Of a stretch of 38,701 nt of DNA, positions 21,122-30,668 are shown in pieces. The stretch lies in NCBI GenBank assembly GCA_000787465.1, contig JSYX01000315.1, positions 1 to 38,701 on the forward strand, read 5' to 3'. Made by a program: the position numbers and the translations under genes. Origin of the DNA: Thermomucor indicae-seudaticae. Its lineage: Eukaryota; Mucoromycota; Mucoromycetes; Mucorales; Lichtheimiaceae. The notes below the pieces were generated by a model. That model had not been told where the DNA came from, did no database searches, and saw only the letters and a program-made list of their open reading frames with translations. Positions within the stretch are counted from its first letter, which is position 1. Every line of letters begins with the position of its first letter.

Positions 21122-22435
21122 TGTGGAAGAAACGCAAAGAAAAGAAGATTCCTGCAAAGGGTACTACTGTTTTTAACGTGTCGAGTGGCAAGTGACCAGT
21201 TGAAGTGACTGGTTTGATCGTCAATGGATCAACGGATCGTTGCTTGCAACTGGCATTCAGTAAATCGGACGCCTCGGTTCTTCTGTGCTCATTTCGATTT
21301 TGTTTGAGTGGGATACAGGGTAGAATGACGAGCAAATGTTCGCAACAATGTCCCATTTCGTGTATTCTGGAGTGTGCTGCAAGTGCGGAACCTCGTATGG
21401 AAAGTTGGAAGAGCATGACTTGAAGAATCCTTTGATTTGGAAAGCAAAGCTCGTGCCCTCGGCACTAATACAGAAGGTAAAAGGGATGCTGCCATGTCTT
21501 TCATGAGCGATCGTCCTGTACGAGTTCTGCGGGTTTTTTCGTCGACTTTTGCGCTACTTCTCGCGCTGCTGGCGAAGACTGTTTCGTACAGATTCCCATT
21601 TCCCCTTTGATTTTTGGTGAAGGATGTATGCACTGGATATGATATAAGCAATGCTCGGGTCCAGATATTGCTATCTGATAAGAAAATGCATCATGGGAAG
21701 GTTCATATTACCCTCTTCTTTTGCAAGGGTTTGCTACAAGTGCATGAATCATGCCACGTGAACTGTTTCAGCGAAATAGGTGTTTCAAGGTTGTAGATAC
21801 TTCGTCCTTTCCTCTCTCTTGGAAAATACAAGCATCTCCTTTTTATATAGCACCGCGCGTCCCCGTTTTCAAAACCAGTCAATTGTACGCTAGGCACCTT
21901 TTCATCCACGATCCCAAATGGATTGGGGTCCTTCTTCGGCGTCACAGCAACGACCTCATCACCGAGTTTGACTAGATTTGGGCTCGTGGATGTAGATATC
22001 ATGAATGCTATGGCGTCCCTAGAGCATAGCGGTCTCCTTCGCGCAGTATTAGCGTCTCGATCAATTGCCCTACCACTGTCCCTCAGCGTTTTTGGGCGAC
22101 TGTTGATATATTACTTTAATCATAGTATATCCCTCTACAACTATAAATAAAGACCTTTTTAGACCATAAATCGTGTAACCTTGATCTACAAAATGCAAAT
22201 CCCCGGGTCAGGGCAACAGAACAGATCTTCCCTCTTTAGAAAATACGCTTTTGCCAGGTGCGCGTTATCAGTAAAGTTAGTCTTTGGAGGCGCAGTACAT
22301 ACCCCTCTCGATTATCCCCTCAGCATATTAGTCTTTACCAAAACGCGCAGGTCTTGATCCATCAGCCACACCTGGATGCTTTTCTTCACGAGATATCTTT
22401 CCGCGATCAGCAAAGACCACAAAACGCTAGAAAGG
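21122..22435. other. Intergenic with weak small-ORF candidates
   Basis: No recognised gene. Two short frames have coding-like composition. On the plus strand, 21348-21509 starts MSHFVYSGVCCKCGTSYGKL and continues with a regular codon pattern to a stop after 53 codons, divergent from REI1. On the minus strand, 21703-22002 begins MISTSTSPNLVKLGDEVVAV and runs 99 codons. Neither matches a family known to me and neither has a clear splice partner. Confidence 0.4.
21348..21509 (+). CDS. Hypothetical 53-aa frame with CxxC motif, divergent from REI1
   Basis: An ATG 226 bp from the REI1 start on the opposite strand opens a 53-codon frame with VCCKCGTSYGKLEEHDLKN near its start. It contains an isolated cysteine pair and charged helix-like sequence. 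A possible splice donor (CAGAAG then gtaaaa) near 21474 could extend it, but I could not find a convincing second exon. No family recognised. It may be a short real gene using the REI1 bidirectional promoter, or chance. Confidence 0.22.
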
Positions 22436-22442
22436 TATAAAA
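22436..22442 (+). promoter_or_regulatory. TATA box of the glycine-rich secreted-protein gene
   Basis: TATAAAA lies 48 bp upstream of the ATG at 22484, ahead of the signal-peptide exon. Confidence 0.5.
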
Positions 22443-22483
22443 TGGCCAAGACGTCTCGGGAGACAGACAAGCTTGTTCGCGTC

Positions 22484-22908
22484 ATGAAATTCTTCGCTTG
22501 AATCCTTTACGCATTGGTCTGCCTGGCATCTTGTAAGTTCTACAGGAGAGGGGTTTCGGATCATAGATCTGTTCTTTTTACTGAACCGAACGTGCACCAG
22601 TGGTCTTTGCTAAAGGTGGAAGCCATGGTGGCGGCAGTAGCATTGGCAATAGCAGCGGTGGTGGAAGCCATGGAAGCAACGTCAACATAACAAGCTTAGC
22701 CGCCCCAGAAACCTTCTATGGTGTTTCCCAAAGCTCCTTCAATCTCCAAGTGGGTTTAGTTGCAGCCGGTGTCATGCTCCTCGCGCAAGATCTGCACCAT
22801 GACTTATCGGGTCGACAAAAAAATAAAAAAACCATCTATCTAAAATACATAATAAAATGGAACAGTTTATTATTCTTTGCTAGGAAGAAAGGGGTGTATA
22901 CAGTCTAG
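22484..22908 (+). pseudogene. Glycine-rich secreted protein gene, TGA at codon 6 of the signal peptide
   Basis: Exon 1 (22484-22532) starts ATG and would encode a typical signal peptide: MKFFA, then a stop codon TGA at 22499-22501, then ILYALVCLAS. A good intron (gtaagt ... ccag) joins it in frame to exon 2 (from 22601), giving LVFAKGGSHGGGSS, which is the expected hydrophobic end and cleavage site followed by a Gly/Ser/His-rich mature chain. A second hydrophobic stretch, NLQVGLVAAGVMLLA, could be a GPI-attachment tail, although the frame runs on another 40 codons to 22908 over A-rich sequence. TATA box, ATG, signal exon and intron are all in place, so a single nonsense change in an otherwise intact gene is the simplest reading. 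A sequencing error is possible. Family not recognised. Confidence 0.55.
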
Positions 22909-22985
22909 CTATTGATTGATGAACAGCAGATATCTATATATCTACAAGGAGAAGAACAGAAAGGTTACTGTACCTTTCTGTATGT

Positions 22986-23903
22986 CTAGCCGAATAAGCG
23001 CTTCCATAGTCCCGAAAACGTCGATGGGCCCGAGCTGTTTTCTGGTACATCGGGAATACTGGGTGGCTTCCGTTCATTTGGCAAAGGAAGAAGCGTTGGA
23101 TGACCGCCGGGCTTTGCTCCGCTTTCACGGGTCTCTTCTATAGTTCCGTCCGGATGCTTGATCTTTTTGATCGTTTCTGTCACTCCGTTTTGAGTACGAG
23201 TGTAGTATGTTTCTTCTGTTCCGTCAGGTTTGATGACTCGTCTCTGTGAGGTGGATGAAAATGACCACTACGCAATGAAACGACGAGTTATTAAATCGCA
23301 TGTGCATACACATATACTCCTTGCTAGCTCACATACATAGCTTGACCCTGAATTATCAGTGTTTTCTACAGGTGGATGTCTGAAGAGACGATCTTCCATG
23401 TTTGTCGACAAGACAAGATCGAATAACGATGGTTGTTGTTGTGGTCGCATACCAGCATCATTCGCTGAGGGCACACTACCAAACATGAACTGCAGCAAAT
23501 TCGTCATTGGTGATACTGGTGAGCTTTCTGTCCAGCCAACAAGTTGCCCGTCATTGGTCCGTCGAGTGTTGTCCTGTTCGTCATGATTCACGTTGGATGG
23601 CGAATCGTTACTACTTGGAAGGCCACGGTTTTGCCGAGATTTGTTGGCAAGTCTCCTGAAATCACTGCCGTCAAAGTCGCTACTACCAGAGACAGAAATG
23701 GGTTCGGACGAACGTGAATCGAAAATGGTAGTCCAATGATCTCCCCTTTGGTGGTTCTCATTGCCAAAGACAATCGTCGGCTCCATGAATGAGCGGAAGA
23801 ACGAAGAAAACGTGCTCTGCATCATGCTTGACATGGCTTGCTCCAGCATGTCGAGCTCGGACTGAGGTGGGCCCATTGCGTCGTCGTTGGCAAATCGCGG
23901 CAT
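22986..23903 (-). CDS. HAX1-like protein with KPDGT repeats
   Basis: Two minus-strand exons (23337-23903, 22986-23243) encode 274 aa, near the length of animal HAX1 (about 280). The start MPRFANDDAMG is the first in-frame ATG after a plausible leader. The first 190 residues are low-complexity: a helix QAMSSMMQSTFSSFFRSFME, then Ser/Asn/Asp-rich sequence with NLLQFMFGS. The exon junction creates SSYRRVIKPDGTEETYYTRT, followed by TETIKKIKHPDGTIEETRES. This strand-turn repeat resembles the KITKPDGIVEE...GRTETTVT segment of HAX1. The chain ends STFSGLWKRLFG, again like the aromatic end of HAX1. HAX1 is a mitochondrial intermembrane-space survival factor in animals; similarity here is in architecture and one repeat, so function is inferred only weakly. 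Confidence 0.6.
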
Positions 23904-24360
23904 TGGTTTATGGGGAATACTGTTGCAAGGACAAGTTATCAACTGACGCAGCGAAATTTGGCTGCTTGGAAATTTCGCTTTTCGCAGAAATTCCTTTTAC
24001 ATAGCACACCTTGCATAAGTATCCACACGACCTTGCCTATCTAAATATGCTTTGATGCACACAAAGACGGCGTGGAACGGTCTTTATATCCGTCCACGAA
24101 CTGTATATCCGCATTTCCGCGTAAACACGCACTGTCTCGAGCAGTATTCGTAATACAGTCCTTTCACGGTAATAGTGCTAATTACAGGCTAGCCGCAAGG
24201 TTAACAGCCACCATTAAACTAAAGAGTCAGCAATGAACGTGAGATACGCACATAGTACGAGACGGAGGTATTGTTTTGCCGGAAGGACCAACAAAAGGAC
24301 TGCGAAGGAAAGCAGGACCTGAATTTTTCGTCTTTATTATTATCATACTTTTGCAAAATC

Positions 24361-24969
24361 ATGGCTCTTCGTGTGGCTGCTCCTCGCCTTTTCTCGCCGC
24401 TACGTCGTGGAGTATTTATTAGTCCTCGTACCTACTCGGCCAAGTCGACCACCACGGCTCCGATTGCTTCTTCTTCCCCTGCCATTCAACAAGCAAAAGA
24501 AAAAGCAGCTCCCAAAGTCGGCAAGCTCAAAGAACTCGCACAGAAATATGGCGCAGCAGGTGTTCTTGTCTATCTCGGTATTGGAGCAGTCGATTTGAGC
24601 ATTGCATTCGGCGCCATTCAAGTGGCAGGCCTTGACCAAGTCAAACGCCTCGAACGATCCGTTTTGGATTCCGTGAACGGCATTAAGCATCGCGTTTTAG
24701 GAAGTTCACCACCATTGACGCCGGCAGACGAAGAAAATGAGTATCAACAACGATTGGCGAAGGAGAGTGAGGAGGACGACGCTGGGGAACCATCGCTCAT
24801 GTCAGTCTTCTTACTGGCATATGGGATTCACAAAACCCTCTTTCTTCCTGTACGCCTGACCATCACTGCAGCTATTACACCCGCCTTCGTCCGCAAATTA
24901 CACACATGGGGCTGGACCAAATATGCGCCACGACTCTTTGGAAGTTCTGTTACTAGCAACGCAAAATAA
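24361..24969 (+). CDS. FAM210/DUF1279 mitochondrial membrane protein
   Basis: Intronless, 202 aa. The N-terminus is a mitochondrial presequence (MALRVAAPRLFSPLRRGVF, rich in Arg, no acidic residues). The DUF1279 domain follows: KLKELAQKYGAAGVLVYLGI, then VDLSIAFGAIQVAG as the first membrane helix, and later LLAYGIHKTLFLPVRLTI and TPAFVRKLHTWGW as the second. An acidic loop (ESEEDDAGE) separates them. FAM210 proteins sit in mitochondrial inner membranes; the biochemical role is unclear. The gene is divergent from the HAX1-like gene, with 457 bp between start codons, and both products are predicted mitochondrial, which suggests a shared bidirectional promoter. Confidence 0.88.
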   Translation: MALRVAAPRLFSPLRRGVFISPRTYSAKSTTTAPIASSSPAIQQAKEKAAPKVGKLKELAQKYGAAGVLVYLGIGAVDLSIAFGAIQVAGLDQVKRLERSVLDSVNGIKHRVLGSSPPLTPADEENEYQQRLAKESEEDDAGEPSLMSVFLLAYGIHKTLFLPVRLTITAAITPAFVRKLHTWGWTKYAPRLFGSSVTSNAK

Positions 24970-25102
24970 TATTCATGCTTCATTATCTTTCACTTGTGCA
25001 ATATCCATAATGTACCATCCCTTCTCCTCCTTGTCCATAATTCTCTTTGATAGATAATAACCAATAGATCTCCCCTCTCCTTTCAAAATACATACAATTC
25101 AT

Positions 25103-26462
25103 CTAGTCTTGTTCTAGTCCTTTGCAGACCTTTAAAATGGCATCCGCACCATATTTAAAGTCGTCCAAGTCATTGTAGACCTGAGCACTGAAACGGACAT
25201 ACCACTTGCCATTGTGTGGGTATACCGAGGCTATCGTCTTATGCTCAAAAAGGAGCTTGTCAATAAAGTATTCCGTTACATTGACTCCCGGTTTCGGGTT
25301 CTTGAGCGGCAACCGTACGTTGACCATGGCCACCGTAAGACTGTTATCTGCATTCTCCAAGACTTCGGTACCCCATTTTTCGGCCACAAGTTGACCCCCT
25401 TCGCGTGCTAGTTGGTTGCAGTACGATTGAATAGCTTCTTCGCCTCCCAAGGATTCGCGGAAATCCAAAGCTTCGAGAACCCACCATGAGTCAAGAAAGA
25501 GATGGTGGGGCATTCGCCTGCTGACTTACCCGCTTCTATGCACATAAAATTGCTAAAATCCTGGGTACCTGGCCAAGCGAATTCCTCTTGAAAAGTATTC
25601 GTCTTGTCACCCGGGTCTTGATGCGATCGATAAGCATAATTGATGATACTCGGATGGACGAGATGCTGATTCCGTTTAGGAACGTAGAGGATGGCCGCAC
25701 CGGCAGGAGCAAATAGCCACTTGTGGCAATTGGAAACGAAAAAATCAGGATCTGCTTCGTGGAGGTTCAAAGGTACCTGTCCAATCGCGTGTGCGCCGTC
25801 CACCAGCGAATAGATGCCGTATTCTTTCATGAGACCAATCATGGTTTCAAACGGAAACCGCACGCCGGGCACCGAACTGATCGCGTCAAACACGGCCATC
25901 CGGATGGGCGGTTCTTCTTTCCCTTTGGCCATTTCATTCTCGATGGTTTCCCGGGTGATATTCAGGATTTCTTGGTCGCTCAGGGGATAAGTCAGTTGCA
26001 CAGGAATCAACTTGACCTTGTGCGCGTCTTGCAAAAAGGCCAGCGTTCGTTCCACTGCATTATATGCCGTAGTGAACTAGGGCAAACCAGTGTGAGAAAA
26101 AGAAAAGGATAACCAATGATTCTTGCTCTTACGCAAATGAGCTTATCGCCGGGATTGAACGGAAAGCTACGCACAACCGAATTCACGCCATACGAAGCGT
26201 TAAGGACAAACGTCAATTCTTGAGGATCACAATGCACCAACGCTGCGACGCGATCCCGATTTCGAGCCAACTCGGGAAACATGGTGCGTCGCAAGAAGCG
26301 ATCAGGATTGGCCTGCGCCTTGACCTGCAGTTCCTGACGCAATGCCTGAATACAACGAGGAAGAGTGCCAAAGGAACCATGATTAAGCGGAACGTAATCA
26401 GGTTCGAGGAAAAACTCGGACCGCAATGAACGTCCAAACGCTTTCTTTTTGCTCGCTGTCAT
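25103..26462 (-). CDS. PLP-dependent class-V aminotransferase (isopenicillin N epimerase / Egt2-like)
   Basis: Three minus-strand exons (26133-26462, 25530-26076, 25103-25470) encode 414 aa. Fold-type I PLP motifs are intact: VPLNHGSFGTLP at the N-terminus, TFVLNASYGVNSV, YSLVDGAHAIGQV (Asp203 and His206 against the PLP ring) and FFVSNCHKWLFAPAG with the Schiff-base lysine at 229, followed by the EEFAWPGTQDFS block typical of the isopenicillin-N-epimerase-like group. Fungal members of this group include hercynylcysteine sulfoxide lyases of ergothioneine synthesis and others of unknown substrate; sequence here does not decide between them. No targeting signal is obvious, so it is probably cytosolic. 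Introns are 56 and 59 nt. Confidence 0.9.
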
Positions 26463-27594
26463 GCTTGGGAGGAAAAGAATTATGTATATTGCTTTAAAAG
26501 GAAAAAATACTACATTCCTCTTATGACTCGAGCATGAGTCAGTATGGTTAATTTTCTCCTGGGCGGCTTTACTCCAGCCTAACAAAAAAAAGTATGGTTA
26601 ATATGCGAGTGAACACCTTATGCAGCGCAGCTGGAAAAGCGACAAGGGGTATCAGCCATCCGGGCAGTATAAGGGAGAGAGAATCACGGAGACGTCTGCG
26701 ATATCTGAAGATAAGTTACATCCACCGACGCGAGAGAAGTCAAGTTCCAGATATGCCATACGCGTGGCAGATGCGTTCCTGCTTGTTTTTTTACAACAAT
26801 GTATGTTGCGTCAGAATTACAGTACACAAATAATGAGCTGCACTGTAATGGCTGTGCTTTTCTCATTGGAAACAGGTTACATTATCCGATAGGATGTTCG
26901 TAATCAGAGAAGGTAGATCTAAGCCTTCGGAGTTGACTTCTTCCGAGCCGATCTCTAATCCCTCTTTTCACTCAAGTGACAATCTGTCACTCTTTCTACT
27001 ACATTGACTATCCAGGAACATATCCATCGATCCATTGCCACGACTTCTTGCACAGAACTTGTCGCAGATGATGGGCCAATCCGCTAAAGTACACGATGTT
27101 TCCCGTTCGCTGCTTGGTTGTTCATGACGTTTTCCCGTCAACGCTGGCGGACGTCAAGCCGGCGAGATCTCGTCAGGAGTAGTAGATTGTCGCGAATGAA
27201 AAGAAATTGCGCCTCGGAAACAGCGGTCCAGTACTTGTCGTTGCTCAGCTATCACGATTAAACTCCATTTCGTAACTACCAGTACGCAGAGCTTCCATGC
27301 ATGAAGAAGATATGTAGCTCTATTGCTTATTGCTGCTATTTGCACCTCGAATGCTTCATGAGATGGGGATCAAAAGAGACATATACATGTAAGGGCAGGA
27401 AAATAGGGCTTCGGGGGGGAAAGCTAAAAACATAGAAGTATCGTTGCAAGAGAGCCTAAAACTGTATAGTGTGTTAACACAAGGGAAGATGGACATAATC
27501 ATGTACTCAGCCGGGGATGCTTTGTTCTTCTATGCTTGTGCAGACCAGAACGCAAGTGGTAAACATTTGAAGAGATTGAACAGTAGAGTGCTTT

Positions 27595-27728
27595 CAGTTT
27601 AGTAGGGTTCCAAGTCAGGACAGGATTTTCCTGATCCCGTCCCGTCCCGTCCCGTCCTGAGTCTCCTCTGTCCTGAGCGTTCCGCCCCTTCCCGTCCTGA
27701 GTGTCCTGTTCGGAACCCTACAGTTTAG
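27595..27728. mobile_element. 118-bp hAT-type MITE flanked by a perfect 8-bp target duplication
   Basis: The element spans 27603-27720. It begins TAGGGTTCC and ends GGAACCCTA, a perfect 9-bp terminal inverted repeat, and the inverted similarity continues imperfectly (caagtcaggaca / tgtcctgtt). It is flanked on both sides by CAGTTTAG (27595-27602 and 27721-27728). An 8-bp target-site duplication with a TAGGG-type terminus is characteristic of hAT transposons. The interior has no coding capacity and includes a (cccgt)4 array (27636-27655) and further tcctga / cccgtcc motifs. It is therefore a non-autonomous MITE, and the perfect duplication suggests recent insertion. Confidence 0.82.
27636..27655. 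repeat. (CCCGT)4 microsatellite inside the MITE
   Basis: Four exact tandem copies of cccgt, followed by related cccgtcctga units up to about 27703. Confidence 0.9.
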
Positions 27729-28801
27729 GACTTAAACTGCAGCTGAATTGTTCATGATTACGAGCGCCGTGGCGCGAGATCATCGACCTTCAACGTCTTT
27801 GGTCAAGCACGCATATTATCTTGACAAGACCGCCCGTCACACCGTTAGAGTCGATGTTTGTGGGACTATTTGAACGTATGTCAGGGTAGAAACGAGCTAA
27901 CAGGGAGTCGTCTTCTTGTTCAGCTTCACTTGGAGCTGACGTTAACTCCAGGAAGATAGGATCGATCCATATGCTCGTTGACGGCAGAAATAAACCGACG
28001 CAGTACCAAAGCAAGGACATGCACGCTCACAGGACATCGAGAACACATTGGTCCATCAAGACAGAAGCACGACGGCGGGCGCATGCACTGGAAAGGCTGA
28101 GCAGCGCTTTTCTCCTTCGACAGCGCACGAAAAGTTGTAAGGATACCAAGCAGATTCTGTTGACACCTGTCAATACTGGCGTAAAAGAGGGTCCCTTCAA
28201 AAAGACATTACCGTCTTTTGGCGCTGCTCAGTGGTCCATTGCTTCCATTAGCATTGGTGCTGCACCTGGTCGCCATCAGCCAAGGCCACGGCAAATCAAA
28301 GCCTTCCGTGCCAGCCTCCGACGTAATGCGGCATCTCGAAATGACCGAACGCCGTGAGAAGGGTTTTCAATGTCGTGCAACCTAGTGAATTCGAGAAAAC
28401 AGAAGACGTAAGCAACGTCAGGAAGGTGTTTGTGCGTCAGCATTGTTCATGACGCCATGCCACGTGGAATCTCGAATGCGGTGTTTGATTTCCATTTTTG
28501 TCTTTGTCAACCCGCGGATCTTGCGAATCCATTGATCGATTGACATGCTTCAGGTGGACACCGTGCATTCTGAAGCAAGGATTCGGTAGTTGGACGGTAG
28601 CGAACAGATAATGTAAGATTTAACGAGTCAAGAACATGGAAAATCCTTTATACTTCTTAAATATCCGAAGTTCAATACTCTAGCTGTTCTATCATTTTAC
28701 TTCCGCGGGATCGCCTACAGATAAAGGAAAGGTCCAAGGGACTTTTGATATACAGGATAGATACTCCCTTCCTTTCTCCATTTATCTCGTCTTTCGCCCT
28801 T

Positions 28802-29605
28802 ATGACTGTTAATATGGATACCCAGTTTCTACCGACACCTACCGCATCACCACCTCCATTCGACATGGTCCCTATCGAGACAAAGACAAAGCAGCTGAAC
28901 GACAAGCCACCTGTAATCACCACACTTTCGAAATTCCTCAAAGAGCTTGATGGTCGAGACAAGGCCATCAAGATTATCCAATACCTCTTCAAGATTCTCC
29001 TCCATCACAAGTTCGTCTCGCCAAAACGCTGGTCAGCCATGGTGAGCCACTTTTCGATGACGCGCAAGATACTCCGGCTCGGGCATGCCCTGGGTCCTGC
29101 CCAAGAACTCCTTTCGCAACAACAACAACAACAACAACAACAGAAGAAACAAAGGTCTTTTTGGGAAACGTTATTTTTACTCAACGAGTTGAGCAACGAC
29201 GTAGCTGACGACATTTATTGTTTGTTTAAACTCGGCTTGGTGGGACCCAGATTGGGTAAACGGGCCGAAGTGGTGGCATACTATTGTTGGTTTGCCGCGA
29301 TTTTGCATGATCTTCGGACGCAGCTGATTACGTTACGGCGCATATCATCAACAAAGAATAATGACCCAGAAAAACGATGGATGACTCAAGTGACTATTGC
29401 GAAACTAACAATGGATGGCATTTTTTGTGGTAAGTGTTTATTCTTGCGTGTGTTAGAGCAATGGATAGTAACAAAGATGATAACTGCGTATATACAAGCT
29501 TGCGATATATGGCAACCATCCTTTTCTAATGGTGTGCAAGCATGGTCAGGATTCTGGAGTGGTGTCTTGTCTGGTTACAAGCTGTGGCGTAAATGTGCAT
29601 CCTAG
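28802..29605 (+). CDS. PEX11: Peroxisomal membrane elongation factor Pex11
   Basis: Two exons (28802-29429, 29499-29605) encode 244 aa, the usual Pex11 size. Pex11 sits in the peroxisomal membrane and drives elongation and division of peroxisomes. Signatures: FLKELDGRDKAIKIIQYLFK at residues 45-64, VSHFSMTRKILRLGHALGP (the amphipathic membrane-remodelling helix region, 81-99), LNELSNDVADDIYCLFKLGL, and the C-terminal membrane helix region WSGFWSGVLSGYKLW. A run of nine glutamines (106-114) interrupts the domain after the amphipathic helix. The single intron is 69 nt and has no stop in frame, so intron retention would insert 23 residues just before the C-terminal segment. The second ATG, four codons in, is an alternative start. 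The 3' end overlaps the coding end of the opposite-strand gene. Confidence 0.9.
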   Translation: MTVNMDTQFLPTPTASPPPFDMVPIETKTKQLNDKPPVITTLSKFLKELDGRDKAIKIIQYLFKILLHHKFVSPKRWSAMVSHFSMTRKILRLGHALGPAQELLSQQQQQQQQQKKQRSFWETLFLLNELSNDVADDIYCLFKLGLVGPRLGKRAEVVAYYCWFAAILHDLRTQLITLRRISSTKNNDPEKRWMTQVTIAKLTMDGIFCGKCLFLRVLEQWIVTKMITAYIQACDIWQPSFSNGVQAWSGFWSGVLSGYKLWRKCAS

Positions 29606-30363
29606 TTAATACACTATACATACAAACGTTATTGTATTCTACAGCACGTACACTGTGCATTGGCTGGATATGGTGATGCACGGGAGGCGGTGGCGACTTG
29701 AGACGAATAGCCACGTTACTCTGTTTCGTTTCCCCCGTTAGCTTATTCCAAATACGAAGGCTATGATAAGAGAAAGGTTTGCTTACCTCAACAGAAAAGT
29801 GTTTCGGTCGTGCCAGGTCAAGACCTTCTGCGGAAAAGTCCTTCCAATTTTGCCAATTGATCATGACAGGATTAGGTGGCGGAAAAGATGGGACAAAGGA
29901 TAATATCATGTGGATCATGCCCATCACCAGGTTTAACGTCCCGGCAATGATATTCACAACGCCTCTGTCCAAGACAACACAACCAAAACTAGGACATGGG
30001 GTATAAATCGCTTGGTCATGATGATAACGATAGAAAGTCTCAAGACTTACAAGATGAAAATCATGCTGCGTCCTCGGTAAACAGTAAGGAACCGAAAATA
30101 CTCCAATGGGATCTCGGATGACTTGATTTCATTCACAACAAGCAAAGCCGCTATAATTCTTCACAATGGCTCAATAGTTGACAGCAGATCTCGGTTCACT
30201 TCCTGTCTTACCCTCCATAAATGCAAATAACGACTTCTGAAAAACTAGCGTCGAGGGATTTTATAATGGCGGCAGCTACAACCAGCAAGTAAAGACAGAT
30301 ATTGACGCCGTTCAGCCCAAGACTTAAAATATTTTCGACTTTGGTCCTTGATATTAAACGCAT
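29526..30363 (-). CDS. Tvp15 / COPI-associated family Golgi membrane protein
   Basis: Four minus-strand exons (30212-30363, 30051-30158, 29787-29964, 29526-29720) encode 210 aa with four predicted membrane helices: VNICLYLLVVAAAII, VVICIYGGIIAALLVVNE, the TVYRGRSMIFILGVVNI segment and LNLVMGMIHMILSF. The arrangement EIPLEYFRFLTVYRGRSMIF matches the COPI-associated protein family (Tvp15 in yeast), found in late Golgi vesicles. The loop after helix 4 is hydrophilic and Pro-rich. The last exon has poor conservation value and runs 80 bp past the stop of PEX11 on the other strand, so the real C-terminus may be shorter or use another 3' splice. The start ATG at 30363 is chosen because it fits the family N-terminus; upstream in-frame codons exist. 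Confidence 0.72.
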
Positions 30364-30668
30364 GAAGGAGAACAAGTTCAAGAAAAGATGTGCGTTGGTT
30401 GAAGGTCGTTTCTTACCGAAATTAGACAAACAAACCATTTGTTTATGGCGTTGCTCAATTGGGCAATAGCCAGTTTTTATATATAGATCGGCATACGTAT
30501 GAAACAATGAACTATATGTATAAGGGAAACCAGGAAATAAAGAAGTATCTTCAGTCAGACAAGAAAGAGGGCCACGGGAAACGTTTCATGTATCTATATA
30601 AACAGGCGGAGACGAACACAGGAGTATACAGATGTGGGCATGCGACAGGAACAATTATTGCTGCCTTT

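Larger units (their letters stand above)
26463..28801. other. Gene-poor interval with hAT-type MITE and weak ORFs
   Basis: No complete gene is recognised over 2.3 kb. It contains the 118-bp MITE at 27603-27720. Two overlapping frames at 27790-28020 (minus, containing SEAEQEDDSLLARFYPDIRS) and 27971-28357 (plus) have partly coding-like composition, but no motif, partner exon or promoter. They may be remains of a decayed gene. The small inverted repeat agtgac-aatct-gtcact near 26976 is too short to interpret. Confidence 0.5.

Noticed and set aside
21289..21651. 120-codon minus-strand frame upstream of REI1
   Set aside because: Arg/Ser/Thr-rich antisense-like composition with no motif; it does not extend the REI1 zinc-finger N-terminus, which starts cleanly at 21121.
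24014..24016. Upstream ATG as the start of the HAX1-like protein
   Set aside because: Its frame closes after about 25 codons and cannot be spliced in phase to the main frame; at most an upstream ORF.
26976..26992. Small palindrome agtgac-aatct-gtcact
   Set aside because: A six-base stem is expected by chance in this much sequence and has no context as a terminator or operator.
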